Origin: Salinicola acroporae
Lineage (GTDB): Bacteria; Pseudomonadota; Gammaproteobacteria; Pseudomonadales; Halomonadaceae
Reading direction: 5' to 3'
Assembly: GCF_003206615.1 (NCBI RefSeq)
Contig: NZ_PZJW01000005.1
Location: 1 to 64,000 of the forward strand
DNA length: 64,000 nucleotides
Shown: piece after piece, positions 53,400 through 63,600 of the stretch
How the letters are laid out: each line of letters starts with the position of its first letter
Numbering within the stretch: position 1 is the first letter of the stretch
Notes under the pieces: generated by a model
The model's database searches: none
What the model was told of the DNA's origin: nothing
The model's input: the letters and a program-made list of their open reading frames with translations, nothing else
Made by a program: the position numbers and the translations under genes

Positions 53400-55528
53400 G
53401 ATCGACCTCCCCGGCGGATGCGGTCGATGCGCGTCAGCCGGTGCCGCACGGTCCGGGTCTCGAGCGCCTGGGGCGCCGGGACCGGTAGCCGGCGTCGCCA
53501 GTTGGGATGTTCATCGAGGGTGCCCGGCAAATTGGCCTGCTCCAGCAAGCCCAGCAGATCCTCCAGCGGTAACAGCGCCAACGGCGTCGGTGTTCCCGCC
53601 ACGTGCGCCAGCGCCGCATCGACGACGTCGTTGACCTCCACGGCATCGGAGTCCAGTGACTGGCGGGTGTCGGCGCCAAGACCGCAGACAGCGGCCAGCC
53701 GTCGTCGCTCCTCGCCACGCGCCTGCCTGAGCTTGGGCAGCGTCTCGTCCTCGGCGAGCAGTCCCAGGCGATCGCGCCACCGCAGATCGTTCTCGAGCCA
53801 CCAGCCCGCCACCGTGGGGAGATCGTGGGTGCTGGTCGTCGCCATCGTGCCCTCGCGCCATGCACCGGTCGGGAGGAAGGCGTCGCCCTCGCGCTCGAAC
53901 CACATCACGCTCATGCCCAACACGCCGCGGTCCGCCAGCGCGTCGCGCAGCCCGTCCTCCACCGTCCCCAGATCCTCGCCGATGACGATGGCCCGGTGAC
54001 GCCAGGATTCCAGCGAGACCAGGCGCAGGAGGTCGTCCAGCGGGTAGCGTAGGTAGGCCCCCTGCTGGGACGATTCCCCTTCCGGGACCAGCCACAGCCG
54101 CGATAGCCCCAACACGTGATCGATGCGCAGGCCGCCGGCGTGGGCCAAGCTGGCGCGCAGCATGGCGAGGAAGCCACGATATCCGGAATCGACCAGCCCC
54201 TCCGGCGAGAATGCCGCCACCCCCCAGTTCTGGCCATGGGCATTGAACGCATCCGGCGGCGAGCCGACGCTCAGGCCCCGATGGAGCTCGGCGGGATCGC
54301 TCCAGGCCTGGCTACCAGCGGGATCGACACCCACCGCCAGGTCGGCGATCAATCCCACCGCCATACCGGCGCGCCGCGCGTTTTGCTGCACCCGATCGAG
54401 CCCGGCTGCCACCAGCCACTGCAGAAACACGGCGAAGGTGACCGCCTCCCGGTGCTGCTCGGCGAAGGCCTCGACCGCTTCGCTACCCGGGTCACGCCAC
54501 TCCTCGGGCCACTGGCGCCAATCGGTTTCGTCGGCATGCGCCTGCAGCACTTCGAAGCGGCAGTGGCGCTCCAGCCTCTCCCCGCCGTCGCGCCGGAAGG
54601 CGACCAGTCGAGAGCGCCACTCCAGCGCGCGCTCGTCATGCTCGACATACTGGAATAGCCGCTCCAGCATCGCCAGCTTGAGACGGGCGCTGGCGGGCCA
54701 GTCGATCAGCGCCAGCGACTCCTGCCGCGTCATGCTCTCGACGAAGGGCGCTCTTGCCCGATCCAGTATTTCTTCGTCGAACAGGCCCTCCGGCGAGGCG
54801 TGCCAGACGTTGTAAAAGAGCCGGCTGGAGGGCGAATAGGGGCTAAATCGTTCGGGGTGCGCCGCGAACAGCGCATGCACGGGGCTGATGGCAACGGCAT
54901 CCGCGCCGGCCTGGGCCACCGCGCCACACAGTTCATCGAGCGCGGCCAGGTCCCCAATCCCGGCGTCGCCATCACGCCGAAGCCCGTAGAGTTGCGCGGC
55001 AACTCCCCAGTAGCTGGGACGCGCCTCTCCCCGCTCCTCAGCGATATCGGAGAGTGCGAAGCAACGCGCTGGCGTCACTGCCAGCAGACGGGTGACGCTG
55101 TCGTCGCCCCGGCCGGTGAGGAAGCTGACACGGTGATAGCCGATTTCGTGAACGGCAGGCAGATGGCCACCGGCATCGAGATGACCGTCCAGCGTTTCGC
55201 CGCTCTCGAGCCGGACGACGAAGCCGCATCCGCCCGCCTCGGCGACCGGAACCGGGAACGGCCGTTGCTGGTCGGCGATCAGCAATGGCGGTAACTGATC
55301 GAAAGCGACCGGATGGTGGCGGGCTCGCCAGCGAGCCAGGCTGGCGGCGACCGCCTGGTCATCGGCGGCCGGCCAGCCGAGGCATTCGAGCATGCGGCGC
55401 TGGCGCGCCTCGGAGAGCGACTGGCGCCGATCGTCACTACCGGTCCACTCGACCAGCAGCCCGACCGACTCGGCGAGCTGTTGCAACGCATCTGAACGTT
55501 CGATCAAAGGGTGGCCCTGGTCCGTCAT
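53396..55528 (-). CDS. malQ: 4-alpha-glucanotransferase (amylomaltase)
   Basis: A 710-residue GH77 enzyme that transfers glucan chains between maltodextrins, so short products become TreY substrates again. GGLRIDHVLGLSRLW (nucleophile Asp), VIGEDLGTV (acid Glu) and THDLPTVAGWW are present, and PSYWGVAAQLYGLRRDGDAG fits the family substrate region. The length is that of the longer MalQ type, with an extra N-terminal domain. Both ends overlap neighbours by 4 nt (ATGA), with treZ upstream and treY downstream. Confidence 0.93.
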   Translation of the reverse strand: MTDQGHPLIERSDALQQLAESVGLLVEWTGSDDRRQSLSEARQRRMLECLGWPAADDQAVAASLARWRARHHPVAFDQLPPLLIADQQRPFPVPVAEAGGCGFVVRLESGETLDGHLDAGGHLPAVHEIGYHRVSFLTGRGDDSVTRLLAVTPARCFALSDIAEERGEARPSYWGVAAQLYGLRRDGDAGIGDLAALDELCGAVAQAGADAVAISPVHALFAAHPERFSPYSPSSRLFYNVWHASPEGLFDEEILDRARAPFVESMTRQESLALIDWPASARLKLAMLERLFQYVEHDERALEWRSRLVAFRRDGGERLERHCRFEVLQAHADETDWRQWPEEWRDPGSEAVEAFAEQHREAVTFAVFLQWLVAAGLDRVQQNARRAGMAVGLIADLAVGVDPAGSQAWSDPAELHRGLSVGSPPDAFNAHGQNWGVAAFSPEGLVDSGYRGFLAMLRASLAHAGGLRIDHVLGLSRLWLVPEGESSQQGAYLRYPLDDLLRLVSLESWRHRAIVIGEDLGTVEDGLRDALADRGVLGMSVMWFEREGDAFLPTGAWREGTMATTSTHDLPTVAGWWLENDLRWRDRLGLLAEDETLPKLRQARGEERRRLAAVCGLGADTRQSLDSDAVEVNDVVDAALAHVAGTPTPLALLPLEDLLGLLEQANLPGTLDEHPNWRRRLPVPAPQALETRTVRHRLTRIDRIRRGGRS

Positions 55529-57378
55529 GAATGGGGCGCTCCCGCCACGTCATCGGCTACCCTCTTGGCATCCGACGGGCCAAGCCACACCGCGCTCGCG
55601 TGGGCCGGCAATTGGCCCTCGCCGAGAGCGTCGGTGATACCTGGTCGCGAGCAGGCCAGCGGGTCGCCACGAAGACCCAAGCCAACCGGACGTGACGAGA
55701 GGTTGATCGCGGCGGTCAGGACTTGACCGTCGCCCATCCGCCAGACGGCCTCCACGGCCTTGTCGCCGAGAACCCGAGCGCCGAGAGCATGGCAGCCCAC
55801 CAGGCAGGGGACGATGAAGCGGTGACGCAACGCCAGCCATGTAGCGAAACGCGCCCGATAGTCGAGGTGGTCGGGCATGGCCGCTTCCTGATCGTCGAGC
55901 TGTGAAGCCGCGAAAGTCGCCGCCGCGTTGGGATCGGGAATCCGCTCGCGCTGTGCCGGGTCCTCGAACGCGCTGAAGTCCGCAAATTCACGACGACGGC
56001 CCTCACGCACCGCATCGGCCAGGTCATCTCGATGATCGGTAAAGAAGAGAAACGGTCTGCTCGAACCCCACTCCTCGCCCATGAACAACAACGGGATGGC
56101 GGGAGAGAGCAGCAACAGGAGCGTCGCCGCATCGAGCGCGTCGGGCTCGCTCAATCGTGATAGACGCTCGCCGAGGGCACGATTGCCGATCTGATCGTGA
56201 TTCTGGAGGAAGTTGACGAACGCCGTGGGCGGCAGGTGCCCGCTGGGCTCTCCCCGAGCCTCACCCTTGCGCGAGCGCTGGCCCTGATAGACGAACCCTT
56301 CAGCCATCGCCGTCGCCAACTTCGCCGTGGCGTTCTCGACGAAATCGGCGTAATAGCCTTCGTGCTCACCAGTCAGCAGCACATGCATCACGTTATGCCA
56401 GTCATCGGCCCACTGGGCGTCGAACAGACCCGGTGCCAGCAGGCTAGCCTGGTTGTTCTCGTTCTCCAGGATCAGATGGCAATGGCGGGCCGGACCGATG
56501 TGCTCGCGCAGGGTCTGCCCCAGCTCGACCAGGAAGTCCCGTTCGCTGATGGCGTGGACGGCGTCAAACCGGAGTCCGTCGAAACGGTACTCGAGCAGCC
56601 ACATCAGCGCATTATCGATGAAGAAGCGCCGCACCTGCGGACGACGGAAGTCGATGGCGCCGCCCCAAGGTGTCTGCAGGTCGTCACGAAAGAAAGGCTT
56701 GGCGTAGTGAGGCAGGAAGTTGCCGTCCGGCCCGAAGTGGTTATAGACCACATCGAGAAAGATCATCAGGCCGTGCCCATGAACCTCATCAACCAGCGCT
56801 TTCAGTGTTTCCGGCGAGCCGTAGTAGGACGCGACAGCATAGGGCTGGACGCCGTCGTAGCCCCAATTGCGTTGCCCGGGACACTCGGCGACCGGCATCA
56901 GCTCGATGGCGGTGATGCCCAACTCGACCAGTGCCGGCAGGCGCCGACGCAGGCCGTCGATACCGCCACAGGCGCCCAGATGGACCTCGTAGATCACCGT
57001 CTCTTCCCAAGGGCGGCCCATCCAGTCGTCATGGCGCCAGCCGTGATCGCGACCGACCAGCAGGGACGCGCCGTCGACGCCACCCCGCAGCGCTCTCGAG
57101 GCCGGATCGGGCACCGGCATCCCGTCCTCGTCATCCCCGACGAAGACGCGATAACGGTAGGCCACTTGCGGGGGACACTCGAGCTCGAGTTCGAACCCGC
57201 CCTCGGCAACCGGCTCCATCGGCTGCGGTGCCAGGCCCTCGCACTCCAGCATCACCCGCCGGGCGCTGGGCGCCCACAGCCGAAAGCAAGCGCGGCCATC
57301 GGCCATCGGCGTCGCGCCGTAGAAAGGCGCCCAGGGTGTTCTCGCCTCATCACGGGGCCCCTCGGTTCTGGCGCTCAT
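55525..57378 (-). CDS. treZ: Malto-oligosyltrehalose trehalohydrolase
   Basis: A 617-residue GH13 enzyme that cuts free trehalose from maltooligosyl trehalose. FRLWAPSARRVML begins an N-terminal CBM48-like domain. Catalytic motifs are DVVYNHFGPDGNF, DGLRFDAVHAI (Asp), HLILENENN (Glu) and QNHDQIGNR (Asp). The start overlaps the upstream pseudo-GlgB gene by 4 nt (ATGA), and the stop overlaps malQ likewise. It acts on the product of treY, so both must be made in step, consistent with the tight coupling. Confidence 0.93.
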   Translation of the reverse strand: MSARTEGPRDEARTPWAPFYGATPMADGRACFRLWAPSARRVMLECEGLAPQPMEPVAEGGFELELECPPQVAYRYRVFVGDDEDGMPVPDPASRALRGGVDGASLLVGRDHGWRHDDWMGRPWEETVIYEVHLGACGGIDGLRRRLPALVELGITAIELMPVAECPGQRNWGYDGVQPYAVASYYGSPETLKALVDEVHGHGLMIFLDVVYNHFGPDGNFLPHYAKPFFRDDLQTPWGGAIDFRRPQVRRFFIDNALMWLLEYRFDGLRFDAVHAISERDFLVELGQTLREHIGPARHCHLILENENNQASLLAPGLFDAQWADDWHNVMHVLLTGEHEGYYADFVENATAKLATAMAEGFVYQGQRSRKGEARGEPSGHLPPTAFVNFLQNHDQIGNRALGERLSRLSEPDALDAATLLLLLSPAIPLLFMGEEWGSSRPFLFFTDHRDDLADAVREGRRREFADFSAFEDPAQRERIPDPNAAATFAASQLDDQEAAMPDHLDYRARFATWLALRHRFIVPCLVGCHALGARVLGDKAVEAVWRMGDGQVLTAAINLSSRPVGLGLRGDPLACSRPGITDALGEGQLPAHASAVWLGPSDAKRVADDVAGAPHS

Positions 57379-58724
57379 GGCGCCTCCTCGAACCAGGTCT
57401 CGTGGCGCAGATACAACGCAGCCATGGGCGGTACCGTCACGGCAAGCGACTGGGCATGGCCGTGGCTGGGAATCGCTTCGGTCGTCGCGCCATGGCCATT
57501 ACCCACGTTGCTCCCTCCGTAGAAGACGCTGTCGCTGTTGAATATCTCCCGCCACCGGCCAGCACCGGTAACGCCAAACCGATAGCGGTAATGCACGCAC
57601 GCCTGGAAATTGCAGAGGCAGATCATGCTGGCGTGACCGCTCTCGGTATGGCGGGCGAATATGACAACGCTATTGTCGCTGTCATCGTCGACCAGCCACT
57701 CGAATCCCAGCGACTCGTCGGCACGGATCTGCAGCGCCGGCTCGTTGACGTACAGCCGGTTGAGATCGGCGACGAGACGCAGCATCCCTGCGTGCCGGGT
57801 TTCGAACAGGAGCGGCCAATGCAGCGGCGCCTCCCACGGGCCGGCCAGCACCTGGCCCAGCTCCACGCCCATCGCCAACTGCTTGTCACCGGGCAGCGCC
57901 CACATCAACGCCAGACATGCCCGGAACGCCGCGAAACGCTGCCAGTCATCTCCATGGACTGTCTGCCGCCACTGGCCGAGCGCCGAGCCTTCATCCGGCA
58001 CCTGCTCCAGCAACCCACGCGAGCTCTCGCGCGGAGTCAACGCCTCAACCCAGTCGCGGTGTCGTCGATGCCGTCCGGTGGGCCCCAGAGATAGATAGTC
58101 GGCGCTGGCAACCCGCCATCGCGGTCGACGATGCAACGTCAGCGCCGTCCCGACGGTGTCGCTGCCGAACAACCGACAGCCGCCATCGGCGTCGCGGCCG
58201 CGCTCGTCGATACCATCGAGATGGCAGCGCTCACACCATTCGAGAAACTCGGCCTCGGACATCGGCAACGACGCAGGACGCTGAACCACGACGCCCACGC
58301 CGGCGACATGACAGGTCTCGACGAACTGGCAAACCACCGCGTAAGGCACCGCGATCAGCCCCTCGTCGAGCACGACATGGGTAAATCCCAGGTCGGCGAC
58401 ATAGGGCACCAATTCCTGGGCGAGATGATTCCAGCTCAAGGGCGGAGGGAAGCGGGAGGCGTACCAATCAGCCCCACACAGTCGGTAGAGCGACAACGGC
58501 ATGTCGCCGCCATGACGCCCCGCTCTCGATCGCATCCAGTCTCCGTCGTCCCAGGACCACGCGTCCTCACCCTCACCATCACCGACAGAGCCTCCGGCCC
58601 TTGGCGATGGGGGGGGCGGCGTCCCGTCCTGATCGTTCATGCGAGCGCCTACGCCCCCGAGGCTCGCTCGTGGCATCGAGTTCATGCCAGCGACGGCCCC
58701 GTTGGTTCCTGCGGAGTACTTCAT
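57375..58724 (-). CDS. GlgB-like pseudoenzyme in the trehalose operon
   Basis: A 449-residue protein related to branching enzyme but without an active site. It lacks the N-terminal domains; residues 1-50 are Gly/Pro-rich. DGDWMRSRAGRHG and LVPYVADLGFTHVVLDE match the start of the GlgB barrel, and [20 protein letters not shown] and FYGGSNVGNGHGA match its late barrel and C-terminal beta domain. Compared with glgB in this window, LDWVPGHFP has become VVQRPASLP, and the VDAV, AEEST and ISHDE motifs are absent. The frame is open, codon use is normal, and both ends overlap neighbours by ATGA, so it is kept under selection, not decaying. A glucan-binding or scaffold role is inference. Confidence 0.82.
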   Translation of the reverse strand: MKYSAGTNGAVAGMNSMPRASLGGVGARMNDQDGTPPPPSPRAGGSVGDGEGEDAWSWDDGDWMRSRAGRHGGDMPLSLYRLCGADWYASRFPPPLSWNHLAQELVPYVADLGFTHVVLDEGLIAVPYAVVCQFVETCHVAGVGVVVQRPASLPMSEAEFLEWCERCHLDGIDERGRDADGGCRLFGSDTVGTALTLHRRPRWRVASADYLSLGPTGRHRRHRDWVEALTPRESSRGLLEQVPDEGSALGQWRQTVHGDDWQRFAAFRACLALMWALPGDKQLAMGVELGQVLAGPWEAPLHWPLLFETRHAGMLRLVADLNRLYVNEPALQIRADESLGFEWLVDDDSDNSVVIFARHTESGHASMICLCNFQACVHYRYRFGVTGAGRWREIFNSDSVFYGGSNVGNGHGATTEAIPSHGHAQSLAVTVPPMAALYLRHETWFEEAP

Positions 58725-60328
58725 CGGCTAGGCACCTGCTCGTTGGAGTGGACGACCGTTTCGGTCAGCAGGTCGGCGTAGAGCCGTCGATAGGGAATCA
58801 CGGCCTGTCGCCAGTGCAGACGCCCGGCCATCGCCGCGCGCCGCATGGCGTAGAACAGGTCGGTGGCCCGGAAAAGATCGAAGGCACGTAGCACCGTGGC
58901 GCGATAGCTATCCAGGCTCATGTCGTCGAATAGCAAGCCGTTGATCCCGTCCTGGATCGTATCCGCCAGACCTCCGGTTCGATGCGCGATCGGCAACGAA
59001 CCGAAGCGTTGGGCATAGAGCTGGCTCAGACCGCAAGGCTCGAAACGGGACGGCATCAGCAGGAAATCGCTGCCCGCATAGATCTGACGCGCCTCGCCTT
59101 CGTCGAATCCGATGTTGACGCCCACCTGGCCGGGATAGCGCGACGCCATCTCCACCAGCGACTGCTCGATGGCGTACTCGCCGCGACCGATCACCACCAG
59201 TTGCCCGCCGGCCCGCACGATCGAGTCCGCCACCTGTATGGTGAGATCCAGCCCCTTCTGCGCCACCAGCCGCGAGACGACGGCGAACAGCGGGCCGCTG
59301 CTCGGCTCCAGCCCGAACATGCGGCGCACGCGCTGAATGTTGGCGCGCTTGCCATGCCAGTCGTTGATGCCGAAATTCGGCGCCAGATGAGGATCGGTAC
59401 GAGGATCCCAGCGGTCATCGATGCCGTTGAGCAGGCCGCTGAGCCGACCCTCCAGGGCCCGTTTCTTGAGCAGCCCCTCGAGCCCGCATCCCAGGGCGGG
59501 CGTGGTGATCTCCTGCGCGTAATTGCTGCTGACCGTGGTCACGTGGGAGGCGTACGAGAGTGCCGCTTTCATGAACGAGATCTGGCCGTGAAACTCGACG
59601 CCATCAATGTGGAAGGCGGATGCCGGGATGCCCAGCGCAGGCATGCGCTCCAGCGGAAACACCCCTTGATAGGCAAGATTGTGAATGGTGTAGACCGAAG
59701 GTACATAGCGCTTGCCAAGCCAGCGGACATAGCCCGCCGTCAAACCAGTCGCCCAGTCGTTGAGATGGAGTAGTTCCACCTGCCAGTCGAGCAGCGTCGC
59801 GTCATTGACGATCTCGGCCGCCGCCATCGCCAGCCGGGCGAAACGAATATCGTTGTCCGGCCAGCCCACCCCCAGCTCGTCGCCGTAGGCATTGCCGACC
59901 CGATCGTAGAGTTCGGGGCACAGCACGACGTAGATGATCAAGCCGTCTTCACAGAGCAGACGCCCGATCTCGCAGGCCGGCAAGTCGTGCCGGGCGGGAA
60001 GACTGGCCACGTGAGCGATGGGATGCCCGGCGGTCAGGAGTTGGCGATAGCCGGGCATCAGCACCCGCACGTCATAGTTGGGCTTCAGCGCCCGGGGCAG
60101 TGCCGCGGACACGTCGCCCAGACCGCCCGCCTTGATGAAATCGGCGATCTCGGTGGTGACGAACAGTACACGGCGATTACGGATCGGCGGAGAGGGAAGC
60201 GGGCGTGACAATGCCCCCGCCGGGGCCCTGGACGAGGTTCGACCAGACAGCGACGCGAGCCAAAGGGGGTCCTCCCCATATCTCGCAGCCGTATGACTTT
60301 GCCTCCCACGAACTGCGGCCTGCGTCAT
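58721..60328 (-). CDS. glgA: Glycogen synthase (ADP-glucose type)
   Basis: A 535-residue GT5 glycosyltransferase extending alpha-1,4-glucan from ADP-glucose. IADFIKAGGLGDVSAALP is the KxGGL donor-binding motif; LLHLNDWATGL, YTIHNLAYQG and RLVAQKGLDL follow; SRFEPCGLSQLYAQRFGSLP holds the two catalytic-region glutamates' neighbourhood and HRTGGLADTI closes it. The N-terminus has about 50 extra residues before the fold. I chose ATG 60328 because AGGGAGG lies 7 nt upstream; this Shine-Dalgarno sits in a perfect hairpin (60327-60347). First gene of the operon; no glgC is nearby. Confidence 0.92.
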   Translation of the reverse strand: MTQAAVRGRQSHTAARYGEDPLWLASLSGRTSSRAPAGALSRPLPSPPIRNRRVLFVTTEIADFIKAGGLGDVSAALPRALKPNYDVRVLMPGYRQLLTAGHPIAHVASLPARHDLPACEIGRLLCEDGLIIYVVLCPELYDRVGNAYGDELGVGWPDNDIRFARLAMAAAEIVNDATLLDWQVELLHLNDWATGLTAGYVRWLGKRYVPSVYTIHNLAYQGVFPLERMPALGIPASAFHIDGVEFHGQISFMKAALSYASHVTTVSSNYAQEITTPALGCGLEGLLKKRALEGRLSGLLNGIDDRWDPRTDPHLAPNFGINDWHGKRANIQRVRRMFGLEPSSGPLFAVVSRLVAQKGLDLTIQVADSIVRAGGQLVVIGRGEYAIEQSLVEMASRYPGQVGVNIGFDEGEARQIYAGSDFLLMPSRFEPCGLSQLYAQRFGSLPIAHRTGGLADTIQDGINGLLFDDMSLDSYRATVLRAFDLFRATDLFYAMRRAAMAGRLHWRQAVIPYRRLYADLLTETVVHSNEQVPSR

Positions 60329-60347
60329 GTTCAGCCTCCCTGAACAT
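60327..60347 (-). promoter_or_regulatory. Hairpin enclosing the glgA Shine-Dalgarno (candidate CsrA/RsmA site)
   Basis: On the minus strand ATGTTCAG, loop GGAGG, CTGAACAT: a perfect 8-bp stem whose 5-nt loop is the Shine-Dalgarno and whose last two bases belong to the glgA start codon. CAGGGA, spanning loop and stem, fits the CANGGA core of CsrA/RsmA sites, which lie in hairpin loops at ribosome binding sites. CsrA control of glycogen genes is known in E. coli. Confidence 0.5.
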
Positions 60348-60672
60348 TGAGTCCACCAGTCAAGTTTAACCAGCGTCGACACATCATCCTGCGCCTCGGG
60401 AGCCCGTGACGGCCATAACCGACGTTAATAGAAAAGACCGACGGTTGGTCACTCGTGCCGAAATGCCGGGTAATGATTCGCGGGCGTGATCGGGTGGCGA
60501 GCGTCGCTTGGTGACGCTGCCCCCTCTTACAGATATATGCCACCGGCCGGATAGCGTCAAAGCCTGTTTGGCTCGCCGCCGTAGCCAGCGAAGCGACGGC
60601 CATTAAAAAAGGCAACCTCCGTGGGAGATTGCCTTTGAAAAGCCGATTTCTCGGCAACATCGACACAGCTTG
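60329..60672. other. Intergenic 344 bp between the RND pump and glgA
   Basis: Holds the RND terminator (60608-60636), the glgA leader and presumably the operon promoter. I could not pick -35/-10 boxes with confidence, and no short gene is supported. Confidence 0.5.
60608..60636 (-). terminator. Intrinsic terminator of the RND operon
   Basis: AAAGGCAA (60608-60615) pairs with TTGCCTTT (60629-60636), the inner stem continuing as CTCC/GGAG after one mismatch. On the minus strand it is followed by TTTTTT. It lies 37-65 nt past the RND stop. Confidence 0.85.
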
Positions 60673-63600
60673 CTAGTGACTTTCGTCCGGCATCGACTGG
60701 CGATCGTTGCGTCGCTTGCCGCGGCCTAGTTTCGACTGCAACCCATGGGTGACCTTCATGATCAATACGTAGGTCGCCGGCACGAACACCGTGGCCAGCA
60801 AGGTGATGGAGATCATGCCTCCCACGACCGGCGTTCCGATCTGGTTGCGGCTGGCCGCGCTGGCACCAGATGCCAACGCCAACGGCAGGGTGCCACCGAT
60901 AAAGGCCAGCGATGTCATCACGATGGGCCGGAATCGCTGGCGCGCCGCCACCTTGGCCGCGTCGACCACCGACAACCCGGCGTGCTTGCGCTGCTGCTCG
61001 GCGAATTCGACGATCAGGATGGCGTTCTTGGCGGCCAGGCCGACCACCACCAACAGCCCCACCTGCAGGTAGACACTCGTGCTCAACCCGGCCAGGTAAA
61101 CGGCCAGAATCGCACCGATGAACGCAAACGGGACGGCGGAGACGACGGCCAGCGGCAGGGTCCAGCTCTCGTACTGGGCCGCCAGGATCAGGAACATCAT
61201 GACCACGCCGAAGGAGAGCGCCAGTGTCGCCGCCGTGCCCACGTTGACCTGCTGGTAGGCCTCGCCGCTCCATCCCATCCCGTAATTGGAGCCTAACGTA
61301 TCGGTGACGACCTCCTGCATCGCCTGTACCGCCTGTCCGGAACTGTAGCCCGGTGCCGGCCCACCCGAGAACTGGGCGGCCGCATAGGTATTGTAACGCT
61401 GCAATACCGTGGGTGCCTTGTCGCGCGTGAGCGTGACCAGCTCGGAAAGCGGGATACGCTGGCCCTCGCCACCTCGCACGTAGACCTTGCTCAGGTCATC
61501 CGGGTTGCGGCGGAAGTCGTCTTCCGACTGCAGGTAAACCTGGAAGTTACGGCCCGAGCTGGTGAAGTAGTTGACGAACGAGCTGCCGAAGGTGCTCGCC
61601 ATGGTGGTGTTCAGGTCGGCAATATCGACCCCCAGGCTGCGCGCCTTCTCCGTGTCGACGTCAGCCTTGTAGGACGGCACATTGACATCGAGCGACGTGA
61701 ATACACCTGCGAGTTCCGGACGCTTGGCGGCGGCTTGCATCACCTTGCCGGCAGCCTCCGACAACTGCTGCGACGTGTCACCGCCGAAGGATTGCAGATA
61801 GCCGGTGAAGCCGCCGGTGGGCGACAGGCCCTGAATCGGGGGCAGGTTGAACGCCACGGTCTGCCCTCCCTGGATCTGGGCCCCGATCTGCATGATCTTC
61901 TGGGTCAACTGGTCGACGGTGATATCACGATCCTGCCAGGGTTTCATCGTCACGAAGACCGTGGCCTTGGCGGTATTGGGCGAACTCGACAGGATATCGA
62001 AGCCAGGTATGCCGGTGACGAAATTGATCCCGGGCACCTCGTCTCGCAGGCGCTGGCTAAGCTCCTGCACGTAGGCATCGGTTCGCGCCACCGAGGATCC
62101 TGCGGGCAGATTGACGGCAGCCAGCGCGACGCCCTGATCCTCGGAAGGGAGCAGCGCCGCCGGCAACTGGGCAAAGATCAGCCAGGAAACGATGCCCGCG
62201 GCAGCCAAACCGACGATCACCAGCCACAGCTGGTGGATGAGGAAGTTGGTGATCGCCATGAAGAAATCGGTGATCTTGTCGAAGATCTTGTTGAACCAGT
62301 CGAACGGCTTGCGGATGGCGCGGATGAAACCGGACTGTTGGAGGCGATCCTGGTTCTTCAGGAAGATCGCACTCATGGCCGGGGTGAACGACAGTGCCAC
62401 GATGGCCGAAATCGCTACCGAGATCGCGATGGTGATCGCGAACTGCTGGTACATCTGCCCGGTCAGGCCGCTCATGAAACCGACCGGCACGAACACCGCG
62501 GCCATGATGAAGGCGGTCGCAATGACCGCGCCCGACACCTCTTTCATTGCCTCGAGCGCAGCACTGAACGGGGTCGCCTCCTCATCCTCTTCCATGATGC
62601 GTTCGACGTTCTCGATGACCACGATGGCGTCATCCACCACGATTCCGATTGCCAGTATCATGCCGAACAGCGACAACAGGTTGATCGAGAAATCGAGCAG
62701 GTACATCCCGGCAAACGTCCCCACCACCGAAATCGGCACCACCGACATCGCCACCAGAGTGGAGCGCCAGCTCTGCAGGAACAGGAACACGATCACCGCC
62801 ACGAGCAATAAGGCCTCGATGAAGGTGTGCTCTACCGACTGCACGGAGGCGTCGATGAACAGCGTCGTGTCGTAGGGGATATCGAAATCCAGTCCCGGCG
62901 GGAAACGCGTCTTGAGGTCCGCCATCGACTGCTTGACTTCGTTGGCCACGTCCAGCGCGTTGGCCCCCGGCTGCAAGTAGATGGCGATCGGCGCGATCGG
63001 TTTGTTGTTGACGTAGGCCTGAATGCCGTAGCTGTTTTTGCCCAATTCGATACGCGCCACATCGCTCAAACGCAGCGAAGAACCGTCCGGATTGGTTCGC
63101 AGCACGATCTCGCGAAACTGGTCGACGCTCTCGTAACGGCCCTGAGTGGTAATGGTATAGGTGTAGGGCGTGGGGTCGCTCTGCGGCTCGGCTCCGAGCT
63201 TGCCGCCCGCCACCACCGCGTTCTGCGCCTGTATCGCCGAGGAGACTTCGGCCGGGGTCAGATCGTACTGGGCCAGCTTGTCCGGGTTGAGCCAGACACG
63301 CATCGCGAACTCCTGGCTACCCAGCACTTCCGCCTGCCCCACGCCAGGAAGGCGTGAGAGCTCATCGGTCACGTTGATGTTGGCGTAGTTGGTCAGATAC
63401 AGCGAGTCGTAGGCATCGGAGTCCGAGGTAATGCCCACGAACAGGAGGATGCTCGACGACCGCTGCTCGACCGTGACCCCCTGGGACTGCACCTCGCTGG
63501 GAAGCTGCGACAGCGCTCGCTGGACCCGGTTATTGACGTTGATCGTTGCCGTCTGCGGGTCGGTGCCAATATTGAAATAGACGCTCATGGACATCTGACC

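Noticed and set aside
57375-58724. Pseudo-GlgB considered as a decaying pseudogene
   Set aside because: No frameshift or stop, normal codon bias, precise ATGA overlaps at both ends; the loss of active-site motifs looks selective rather than random.
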